DNA from: Biomphalaria glabrata
Taxonomy: Eukaryota > Mollusca > Gastropoda > Planorbidae
Length of the DNA: 64,000 bases
Direction of reading: 5' to 3'
NCBI RefSeq assembly: GCF_947242115.1
Contig: NC_074715.1
Span: 49,171,586-49,235,585, forward strand
Position 1 is the first letter of the stretch. Every line of letters begins with the position of its first letter. Position numbers and translations under genes: made by a program. The notes below the pieces were generated by a model. That model was not told where the DNA came from. It saw only the letters and a program-made list of their open reading frames with translations, and ran no database searches. Positions 24,874 to 36,800 of this stretch are shown in pieces.

Positions 24874-27800
24874 CTAGTACACAAATAACTTGGGGTAAAC
24901 AATCTCCTGGGTCTGTGGCTCAGTGGCGATACGGTCTTGGGAAACTATTTCCAGTATCTCATTCAACTTGCTATGAAAATGATTGGACTGGAAGGGAGGA
25001 AAAAAATGAACACATTTGTCACGCTGTGAAGAGTAAGACTTATAAAGAAAAAAAAAATTTGTAATGAGTACTAGTGATTAAAAAAAGGTCCTTCTCTTAC
25101 TATAGCTTCCGAGCGAGCAACGATTTCTTCAAAGGGTGCCGACCGAAACATGTGAACTATTTCTCTGCGATGTCTTTCTTCTTCAGCTTTGCCAGCTGAG
25201 CTGTCTTCAGCTGTCAAAACACAAAGTGAGTCACTTATACCTCAATAAATAAATGAAGGCAGATGACCAGAGATAAGGAATGTTGAGGATTTTAACTATT
25301 GTCTTTTAAGTTGTTTTTTTTTTTTTGTACAGTATCTGGGCGCATCTGCCTTCTGAGACAGAAGGAGCAATTTAAAGTTTTCTAGTGCAAATCATGTTTT
25401 CTTATTTTAAACTTTTTTTTCAACACGGTACAATTTTATAACTTCATACAAAACTGTCACAAAAAATACTTACCTAACATTTTTTTGAGAGACTCAACTG
25501 TTATCTCATCCGTTTTTTTCTGTATATTTTATTTTTTAATTGAAGAAAAACAAATTAAAGCAACTTAAGTTATTAATAAATACCTAGTTAAATTAGTTAT
25601 ATATTTGAAATATTATAATATATAAAACATTTATATACCCCCCTCCCAAAGGTGTATATCAATTTACCAGTACATATCTATCTATCTATATATTAGTAGG
25701 TCACAGCTGGGGCTGCGTAGCCATGGGAAATACTGCATTCCTCATTAATCTTTGGATTCGAAGACAAGCCTTATTATTATAGATATTAAAACCTTCATTG
25801 TTAAGCAATGGATAACGTCTAGGTGTATATTTAAAAAAAACTTTTTATACCCAAAAGTAACCCAAAATAACCCTGGAAGTTTTAAATCTTCAAAAACTAG
25901 AGAAGGTGTGTAAAATAATTAATAAATTATACTTTATAAAAATGTTAAAAAAACAACAACAAAAAAAAACAACACTTTTAATTAGGTGCACTAAAAAAGG
26001 AAATAAATAGTACGCAGTGCAATCATATCTAGAACTACTTGCTCTTCCAAATGATCAATTCATTCTAGTATTCCTACTTCCTTCTTTAGAGCTATCAAAT
26101 AAGCAGAAATGTGTTTTTTTATATACTTGACACTATTTAGCTTTAGTGAAATAATACAATTCTGTAGTATGAAAGTGAATAGAATCTATCCAACAGTCCA
26201 GCATTAAAAAAAACAGAATCTTGATTTATTTCTCATACAAAGATGTTCCCCCTCCTTCCCATGTTGCTCTCTTTAAAGCCCACCCATGTTAAAGGGCGAC
26301 TTTAATAGAACCTTTTTACATCTAGGCAATCACTAGGACACAGGAGAGAAGTTGCAGTTTGCTTTTTTTAATGGAAGGTATAGTCTGGTGAAGACTGGGA
26401 TTTTTACTTTTGGGTCTTTTAGGGCGCCTCTTAGTCAACCCAAATCTAATGGGTACCTGACATTAGTTGGGGGAAAGTAAAGGCAGTAGGTCATTGTGCT
26501 GGCCACACGACACCCTCGTTAACTATGGGCCACAGAAACATCATTTGCCCCATAGATCACAAGGTCTGAAAGGGGAACTTTTTATAGTCACTTATAGAGC
26601 CAAAGGCTAACTGCAAAAAGATAAAATTGTTATACTCAGTTCAATTCTTCAGCAGCATAAGACTTACAGATATCCTTGGGGAGCCATCTGTATTTTCAAA
26701 ATCAATATTAATAGATCCTACATCGCTGACACTTGTTCCTCCTTCACCAGAGCCTACTACTTGGAAAACACAAAAAGGAGAAAAATTAATATAGAAAAAA
26801 AACCTTTTTTTTTAAAGCAATTTCGTGAAAAATGCAGTGAGAACAAATTTTAAAAAACATAATTTAACACATGGCTGTTTTATTTCACAATGGACTTGGG
26901 CTACATGGGAACACATGACTTTTTAAAATTTCACAATGCACTAAGGCTACATGGGGAACTCATGACTTTTTAATATTTCACAATGCACTAAGGCTACATG
27001 GGAACACATGACTGGATTATTTCAAGATGAAGAAAAGCTACTTAAAAATAGAATTCTGAGCACACTAACACTGAACACATTTTAAGACTGCAGGTAGACT
27101 ATCTTCTTGTAGCCCTTTGATTCTTTGCTATATTGCAGAATTAAAAGGGCTTGGTCTTCTACTGTAGTTGAACAAAAGAACACTAGATTCAGACAGCACA
27201 AATAGTTGAATTTATAAGGTTGATTACAAAGAAGAGTTTTAACAAATGTTCATTAATATCATTAACGAAGATTTGATTCAATTAGTGAAAAAGAATTTTT
27301 TCATTTACATCCATAGCCATGCGTAGAATTGAAAACAATAATAAACAAAAATCGAGTCATCTATAAAAATATTTGAAGAAAGCTTTTCTCTTTTTGAATT
27401 TAATGATTTTCACTAGATTAAAAAAACAACAAACTGACTTGTTGAGTCTTGAGTCAAAGTAAACAAAAAAAAAAAAAAAAAGGAGTGGTGATCACTATTT
27501 TCTAACCTCCGTATCCTAAATTAGGTCGTGCGGAAAATGGTGTGCTCAATCGGGTCACATCCAGGCCAGCACTGCGTAGGCACTCTGCCAGCCGGTCCTG
27601 ATGGAACAGGCAGGACTCTTTGATCTCTGTATCTTTAGGATAGCTGCAGATCAAAATGAAGCAATAAAACATAAAAAAATGCTCTGTCAGTAAAAATAAA
27701 ATAAAGCATTAACCAACAAACTGACCCTTAGACAGATTTGATATTAATGAAGCATTATTATTTTCATATTTCTTTTGTGCAAATATATACAAAGTAAAAG

Positions 27801-30800
27801 TAAAATTAGGAACACTGGTTTATTGCCGAATTCTTTTAAGATCTCAAGTTGTGAGAAAATAAATAATTTTGACACATATTTTTACCATAACATTTTAGGC
27901 CAGAAAATGTTCTGATTTATACAAATGATCAAATTAGTTAATTATGTTAGACAAAAAAATCATTATATAATGATTTGTTCAGACATAATTATTATGAAGT
28001 TTTTCACTGCTTCTAAAGAATAAAAAAGATAATTTTTTGAGGAAACAAAAGATGTTTAGAAATCTATATATATAGTGTTGGAGATATTTGGAATATCAAA
28101 GTAGATATTGAATAAAGAGAATCACATAGATGAACAACTGATATATAAGAAATTATTGAAAATCCTTACTAGTCTTATCTCTTTTTTACTTTTTGGTTTC
28201 CTTAGGCTAAACAGACTTCTTGACTGACATATAAATTAAAACATATCAGTAAAATAATTTTGCCATTTAACTATACATCATCTGTTAGCAAACACTACAA
28301 ACACTAGTTTATAGTTGGTACACTAGTAGTTCATAACACTACTTGACCTGCGTTGGCCCTCAAAAATATCTTATAGTATGTCAGAATAAAATTGGCTTAG
28401 GATTCTGTAATAAATGTTAAATTGTTACAGTAATTAATGTAATGAGAAAGTCTATAAAATAAAAGGTATTGAAAACTCTTAGAAATAAAAGGTATTGAAA
28501 ACTCTTAGAAGCTGGTAAAAGAATTGTTTGAAAGAGCCAAATGTTTGGACGATAACAGTGGAATATCAATAGTGCTATTTAGGATTTTAACCAACACTTA
28601 AGAATTAGTGTCTCACTTCTTTGACTTAGTTCATTAGACTTGGATTAAAAACTGGGCCCAAGCTTAGGTTGAACAGAAACTGGAAAAAACTTGCTAATGA
28701 CCAAATAAAATATAAGTTGTGCAACAACAATATGCGTCAGAAATATTATGGCCATTATTTTCAGGATTATTTCTCAACAAGTTTTCTTTAAAGGGTTGGC
28801 ATCAGGCTTTTAAAATTCTACTATTATCTAGTTCACAATGAATACTGCATAAGAGAAGTTGACATCTAGACTAATTAGTCTATTTCATGCTGTATGTTTT
28901 ATGTAAGTGTTTCTGGCATACAGACTTCCAGCTGATCTTGACTTTTTCTTTCCTTTGACAAACTGAGTTTCCAACTGAAGACTTTCTTCTTCTTCATTCT
29001 CATTTTACATCTAGGAGGGTTCAGATCAGTAATCCTATATCTGAGATGAACTGCACAGTGGTTTCCAGATCAGGCACTTCTCCATATAGTTTTTCTTCTA
29101 TAGGAGGTTATGGGGCCAGAGTCTTGTTCGGGCCACTTGATATAGAATGCAGCCCTGAAGGACATGGTCAGCTTTCTCTGGTGATGCTTCACAAGGGCAG
29201 GTTTCGCTCATCCCAACTTTTAGCTTCCGGAACATATGTTGTCTTATTCTGTTGTGTCCTGTTCTGAGTCAAAATTATGTGTTGGTCATGTCGAGATAGA
29301 TTATTATAGGAACTGAAGACAACCTTGGGATGTCTATTTGATCATCTTTGCTGTCCATGACTTGTTCAGATGATCAGTTTCTGGTTTAATATGTGTTGAC
29401 ATACTTTGTAATGTGTTTTGACCAACTATTTCCTGTCAACCCTATCTGTATGATCCTATTTAAGCCCTTTGGAAATGCTCAGTCTGTTTAAAATTTTGAT
29501 TTTTGACAAAACAAAACAAAATTAATTAGAAAAGCACCAATACCCATGAGACTCAAATGTTCAACTGTCCAGACTTAACTTTGGGGTAATGGTAATGAAT
29601 TATCTTTTGCTATTTGGTTGAAATACATTTTTGCCACTTATATTTAGTAAAAAAAAGAGAAATTTGGTTGCAAAGCATATTTAAAAAATATTGAGAAAAA
29701 AACAATTTTGCAATTGAATGAAAATAAAGGAAAAAAAGAGAATAAATAAATAAAATATAAAATAAATATTTGAAGGTAATAGATTTAAAGTTTTAATTTT
29801 TGTTTCCTAATGCTACAGTAGAAGTGTACAGTACATGAACACAAAATGTAGTTTTAGAGCATGCATGATACAACTGACTCAAGCATCACTTTATGATCTT
29901 ATAGACCATGTTATTAGCATTAGTATAGACACTGATAATACACAAGACATTGAGACATAATCTATTATTGCTTTCAGCAAAAGAGAAAAAAAGGGTTTTA
30001 TATTAGATCTTAAAGCCATCTAATCACAGAAAAAAACAAGTGGATTACTATTATGTAATTCTTTTAGAACCAATATTATTGCTCAATTCTTTTAGAGCAA
30101 GTTATTTTACAATAAACAAATATTGGAACTCGTTATTGGCTTTTTTTTTTTTTAAAAGCATAGACTAGCACTGAGTTTTAAAACTGACTTAAACCATTAA
30201 AAAGTTAATAAAACAATAGAAAGATATTTGTGTTTTAGATATACATTTACTATGGCTATGAAAACAATAAAATAAAAAATTTGAATAAATAGTAGAAATG
30301 TTAAAAAGTGAATACAAAAATCTTCTTTTTTTAAGTAACGTCTGTATTATATAAGAAATGCAGAAACTTTTCAGAACTATTGTTTATTGTAATAAAAAGT
30401 TCAAAAGGAGATGAGGTTGGATAAAAAAACACAACTTTTGCAAAAGCTCTTGGAAAAACAACAGCAACTAACATAACAAAGAGCCATCGAAAACTGAATG
30501 GAGAAGCTAAGTTAATGTTACACAGTTTGGCCACATCATATAGTTTTTAGCTTTGTCAACAGCAGCAACATTTTGTTCATTTACCAGGAACATGTCCCAT
30601 GAATACAATTTGTGAGTTAATGATGTCTTGAAAGTAAGGAACTAACAAAAAACTAACTCATTCAATTGAAAGCAATCATGAACAACAGATGAATCATTCT
30701 AAGATGGAGTTCAACAAATATCTTAGTGTTATTCTCACTGTCACATATACACCCAGTGTCTGGGTCAGTTATATTATATGGGCACAAAGTGCCAATGCAC

Positions 30801-33800
30801 ACAAAATTCTACAAACCAAATCTATTTGATCATTCTGTAGATCAAATGAAAGCAGATTATAGGGCAGATGATGTAAAGGTTAAGATCATCTTCTTCTGTG
30901 GACTACAGTTAACAAGGGTGTCATGTGGCCAGCACAATTTTTAATGTCAGATCTGGGCAGACTCAGAGGTGCCCTAAAGATTCTGACATTAAGAATCCCA
31001 GGATTCGAACCCAGGACCTCTGGTTCACAAGACTAGTACCACTCAGCCACCGCACCTCTAGTTCAAATGAGAAAAAAAAAGGATCTACACCTAGCTCTTA
31101 ACAAAAAGAGTAGTGTCTTCACTATACTGCAAATGAAATAGTCTCACTTAAACAATAGGTTGCAACACCTACAGAGAAGGGGAAATGATAGAAATCTAGA
31201 TTATTGTCACGAAAAGACTTTTAATTAATCTATTGATACATTTCTTTTATAGATTTAGACTTTAAAATGTTTTTAAAAAATGGCATATGGAAACAAAAGT
31301 TTAGGTGGGAGAAGGGAGTTAATTCTGATACTTCATTTCAAAACACATTTTTTGTTTTTGTTTGAATAAGTAGAAAATAAATTCTAGATGTGTCACGATG
31401 ACCAGTTCAAAATGTGTAACAACAACATGCAGGTAGGAAGTTGGCTACTTACAGGTCGGACTCCTGAAGCTCTGACCAGCTGTAGATTAGAACACAGGTG
31501 GTCCCGGAGTGAATAATGGGTTCTGATGTGTTGTCTGAGGCCAGATGATCCCCAGAGTAAATAATGTGTAATAGGTTTTGATTTGTCATGTAAGGTCAGG
31601 TGATCCCAGAGGGGAATAAAGGATTCTAATGTGTAGTTTGGGACCAGGGTAAATGATGAAAAAAAAGATATTTGTGTAATGTAAGGTCTGGGGATCCTAC
31701 AATCCTACATCTCTACAATGAATCATGGCAAATCAGGTCCTCATGTGCAGTCTGCACCAATAAAATGTGTATGCTCTTAATGCTAATCCATAATCATTTA
31801 GCTTCAAAAGTATATAAAACTAATAGCAATGACTTCGATTCCACCCAAAGATGAAGGATGAGTGCAGTGTTTCATATGACTATGCAAACTCAGTTGCGAC
31901 CTGCATATTTTTCTGCATCTCAAGCGGAAGCTCTCAAAGTATTAAACATGTAGTCTACCAAAGATTTGGACACCGGTTTAAAAAATAATTTAACATTTCA
32001 ATTAGTTTACCACAAGTACTCTAAACCATTGTAAAGATCCAACTGATGACTGGATCAGTGAGAACTAGAGCATGGGATTGTTTGGTCTGCAATAACTCAG
32101 GAATAAGAATTAAAGCCTAAACCAAAGTACATAGCATGCAGGAAGTACTGGTAAACCATTGCAAATAAAAGAAAGAAAACAAAGCACTGTTGCACTGGGG
32201 GGTGGGGGGGTATCCTTTTTTGTGTTGAAAGGTGGGGAGAATGGGGTGTGCAAACTTATAATATGGAAACTAAAAGTGATTAAATATAAACCAAGGAAAT
32301 AAATAATCATAAAAAAAAAAAGGGTTAAACTTAAAAAATAATAAATTGTATATAGCTAAGCAAAGCTTCTTACAAACTGACCAAACGGATAAAACTATAA
32401 TGTGAAAACACTTTATCACACACAACAGTTAAAAAGAATAAACAATTTACAGTTCAAATAAGACAAAAATATTCCTCTAGTTTGATTCCATAATTGATTT
32501 CCAATACAAAATGTATGCTACTTCATCAATCTAGTATTGACATCAACAAAGAAGAAAATGAATGGAGAAAAAAAAGTTGATGGCTTCTGACCAGGAGATG
32601 TGGGCAGCAAGCCTTGGCTCCAGTGAGTGATGGGGAAACCCATTCAGACCTTCTCATCTAAGTGGGAAGATGATGTAAAGCTTATGTTTCTCATGGCCAA
32701 AGATTAATGGGGGTGTTAATTTGCTAGCACAATGAAGAAATACTTCCCCAGCATAATCCATGTATCCATTAAAGTTGGGGGGCTCAGGGACTTCCTAAAA
32801 GTCAGGAATCAAACCTTCACCAGGATTCAAGCTAAAGATCTTTCTGTTCAGTAAGCCAAGTGCTTTACTACTTAGCACCCATGCATGAGTGAAAGTTAAT
32901 TAATAATAGTTATACAGTAGAGAGGGAGAAGTCTTGAGACAAATAAAAAATTCCTTGATTTTAATGTTATCTAATGCCTAGTCAAGTGAATAACATACGT
33001 ATACAGGAAAGGATCCTGCTGGAATACAATCTTACCGCTTAAAATGGCCTATCACATAAAAGAAGGTAAGAAACTACTGCTGAAGAACCAGACATGGTCA
33101 TTACAAGGAAAATCAGAACTAAATGTTAACAACTCTCCTGTAATCTGATACAATAAAACTTATCAAAATAACACTTTGTAATAGGAACCCAAGCTGTTTA
33201 ACTGAAAAGCTTAAATACCAGGTCTCACAAAACTGATTTGATCATGAAGCAATATAGAGATAACAACAAGGGGGGTTAACTGAAAGCACCCACCAACAAA
33301 TGGCCCAAAGCTAGAGAGCATAATGAAGGACACATGAAACTGGATACTGGAGTAGGTCATCGCTATTTGGCCATAAATAGACAAATACTTAGTTTTTAAG
33401 GAAACAAACTGACTAACCTATTTGGTCTGTTTTTACGATTGAAGGCAAAATCTGGCAGAAGGTAAGGTGCTTCATTTTCTCTATTTTCAGCAACCTGTTG
33501 AGTTAGACATGGAACTTTGAGTAATTCAAACATTTCAATGACTGAGTGTTGGGAATGAAATGTCATTAAGTGTTAAGAAATTTCAGTGTACAATGTACAA
33601 GTTTCACCCCTATGTTGCATCTCTTTGTGTATCACCTTCACTTATCCCTTAGTCTGTTGGACAGTTGGGGCACCACAAAAGATCTGTTGACCATCTTTCT
33701 CCATTACTCTCTGTCTTTTGCCTTGGATAGAATCTCCATTCTTTCATGTTAGCTTTCCATTGCTTTCTCTTCTTTTCCTGGTACTGTTCCCAGAAGGAAG

Positions 33801-36800
33801 GTCTTTGCAAGCCTCGAGGACCTTAAGTTTGCATTTATTTTTACAGTAGTTAGCAAGTCATTGCAGGGGTCCAGACTTTGTGCACATATTCTGATTACAA
33901 AGTTGCAGTTTGGTGTGAATGCTTTCCTGAACATTAAGATGAAAATGTAAATGACTTGGAGATTGCAGAATGTCAGTTACAATTGCTTTGTTGATTTTGG
34001 TTTTACAAAGCACCATTGATTTTAATTCTGATTCTGAGATCTAGTGTTGTTAGATGAGCTTGTATAATTAAGGCCAGGAGGATCACACTGAGGAGAGTCT
34101 ACACACACTTCTACACAAAGAAGAGAACAAAAATAAATGAAAAGAGTCCACTTACCCTAAGAGCATGAAGGGACAGAGCATTGACCTGTGTGACTTGTCC
34201 CAGCATGTTAAGAAAAGCCACAACAAGACTGTGTATGGCACATATGTGAGTCTTGGGAAGAGAACTGCTTAGAGTCATTTGCTGTCAGAAAACACAAAAG
34301 AAAGGAATCTATTTCAAACTGTGTTTTGTTGGCTTGGAGAACAAGTATAAAAAGAGAGGAAAAAGAGGGGTGCAGTGACACGGGTTCTTTAATCATATTG
34401 CTAATAATAATTATAATGATGAATACAATTTATAAGCAGCTATTTCTAATTAGATCAGTGTTTCCCAACTGTAAGGGGCATTGTGGCTGAGTTTTTAAGT
34501 GCTTGTCTAGTAACCTGGGGTCCTGGGTTGGAATCTCGATGAAGACTGGGATTTTGAAATCAGGGATTTTTAAGGTGTCCCTGAGTTCACCCAACTCTAA
34601 TGGGTATCTGACTTGGGGAAAGTAAAGGCATTTGGTTGTTGTGCTGGCCACATAACACCCTGCTCATTAATCATTGGCCAAAGAAACATGCCTTAACATT
34701 ATCTGCCCTATAGATTGCAAGATCTGAAAGGAGAACTTCAAAAAACTGTGTTCTGCGGAACCCTAGGGTTCTGTAAGGCCTAAATAGGTGTTCCACAAAC
34801 TACTGAAATAATTAACAAGTAGGCCACCACGTAAATTAACCTATTAAAATAAAATAAGCAAAGTGTTCCGCTAAATAATCAGAATGTGAGAAGTGATCCC
34901 TTAGGGAAAAACGTTTTGAGAAACACTGAATTAGATCAATAAAAGAGTGGGGGAAAAAGTAAAACTCTGGGTGTCCAGTGAACTGACCTGAATGTCTAAA
35001 GCCAGTCGAACCAACTCAATTATCACTTCATCCTGACCTACTTCAATCCCCAACAAACACATGGTGCAATAGATGGCCTCAAAGTTGTCCACTTTGTTAG
35101 ACTCAAGCTGCAAATTCTCCAGAATGTGCCAGTAAAGTTGCATTCCACTCTGAAAAAAAAAAGGGTGTGTAGTCATAAAGAAGCACTTCAATCACTTGCT
35201 AGAATTGCACTAACAGACTGATTGCATTTATCATAATTATACCAGAACCTTACCTTTTTCATAAAAAGTAGATCATGTCGATCATTAGTTTTGATAGTCA
35301 AGTGTAAAGAAGATATATCTTCTGGCAAGCTGGAAAAACATTTGTTGTTTAAGATTTTAAAAAAAATAAATTGGCAAAAGCTTTATGGATAGAAAGTACG
35401 ATAATCTCGGTGAGAAAGAAATAGTGTGGTAGCTTGATTGCAAATTTAAGCCATTTTAAGCCAAAGAGGGTCAGAATTTCTAGTGTATGTAAAAAAAAAA
35501 ATAACAGAGACTGTTAGAGGGACTTTCTTGACCATTGGATATGTAAATTGGTCAAACTGAGCACCAGGAAGCCATGTATTAAGGTTCTTTAAGTCATTTT
35601 TTTTAGGTTCTCTTAGTCAATCAATGCTCAATCTTGTCAGTTAGTGGTACTATTGGTCTACTTGACCAGTATTTGATACTGTGATTTCTACTTTGTTCAA
35701 TAGTTGGATTGGATTAACAATGTTGTTCTGCTAATTTAAATTTCAAGAAATAAATATTCAATCTCAAACATGATCACTGTGTAGATTTCAATAACACATA
35801 CATCAACTCTAAAAAATTTTTAAAGTTAAATCATAGTCAATGTACAACCAGAAGCTCAAAATTGGAACCAGTGAAATCTGCCCATGTGGAGTGTCACCAG
35901 AGAATGCTGAACATGTCCTTCTTTACCCTGAGTCCCATACAAGACACTGGCCCCAAAACACCCCAATAGAAAGAAAACTATATAGAAAGCTCCCTAATTT
36001 GGAAACCACTGCGCAGTTCATCTCATATATTGGTCTAGTCATCTGAACGCTCCAACAACAAAATGAGAACGAGGTAGAAGAAGAAGAATAGTCAATGTGT
36101 TTATAGAAAATGTAAATGTTAAATTTGTATTTATTTAACAAGCTTTACTGCTGTGATATGTTCAATTGTATGGTGCTACAGACTAGAGCACTCAGTAAAA
36201 ATCACTGAGCTATATAATAAAAGACATCAGCTTGTCTTAACTGTAGCAACAAGGTTTCTGAAAGAGATAGATGAAGAGATCTTATAAAGGCAGCAGGATA
36301 AACATTTGAGACCAAAAGAGAGAAAGATTTTTACCAAAGACAGATGCAGACAGCAAAAAGCTAATTTAATTTAACCACCTGCAAACCTCGGTTTTGGCAA
36401 AATGTGTTGATCACAGCTAGACAACATAGCCAGGTGAAATACTGTATTTCCCATTAATCTTCAGTCTTAAAGAATATAATTATAATTATTATTATTATAA
36501 AAAAGCCCAATGCTTGTTAATTATTGGCATAGTAGCTTCAAAAACTTTCAACGTAGTTGGTCTGATATATAGTGGACTGACTTAGTGTTCCTTAATAAGG
36601 TTAAAAGTTTGATACCTACAATGCACCTTCCTTAACAGAATTAACATTTTTAACTTGGGGGCTGGGGCTATTGCACTAATAAATAGAATTTCCATTTACT
36701 AGAAATTTAAACTTATGTTTAGGGATATTTGTAATAGTTTTAAAGACGCAGATTTCAGAAAGTTTATATTAACAATTAGAGATGTTTATACACTGTTGGG

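Larger units (their letters stand above)
27644..33417. other. Large EFR3 intron with repeats and a candidate microexon
   Basis: This 5.8-kb interval separates two conserved EFR3 exons. It holds a LINE RNase-H-type tail (28960-29280), a LINE 3' tail fragment (30320-30356), SINEs (30856-31060, 32590-32885), the in-frame 27-nt exon at 31453-31479, and a degenerate tandem repeat at about 31495-31640. A 13-nt exon-like segment at about 33038-33050 has splice-like edges but would break the frame. Confidence 0.6.

Noticed and set aside
29046-29267. A 73-codon plus-strand frame as a gene
   Set aside because: It is antisense to a LINE 3' end that recurs at 35.8 and 61.9 kb.
33038-33050. A 13-nt EFR3 microexon (minus strand) between a TAG acceptor and GTAAGA donor
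   Set aside because: It would shift the frame, contains an in-frame TAA in one register, and nothing supports it beyond splice-like edges.
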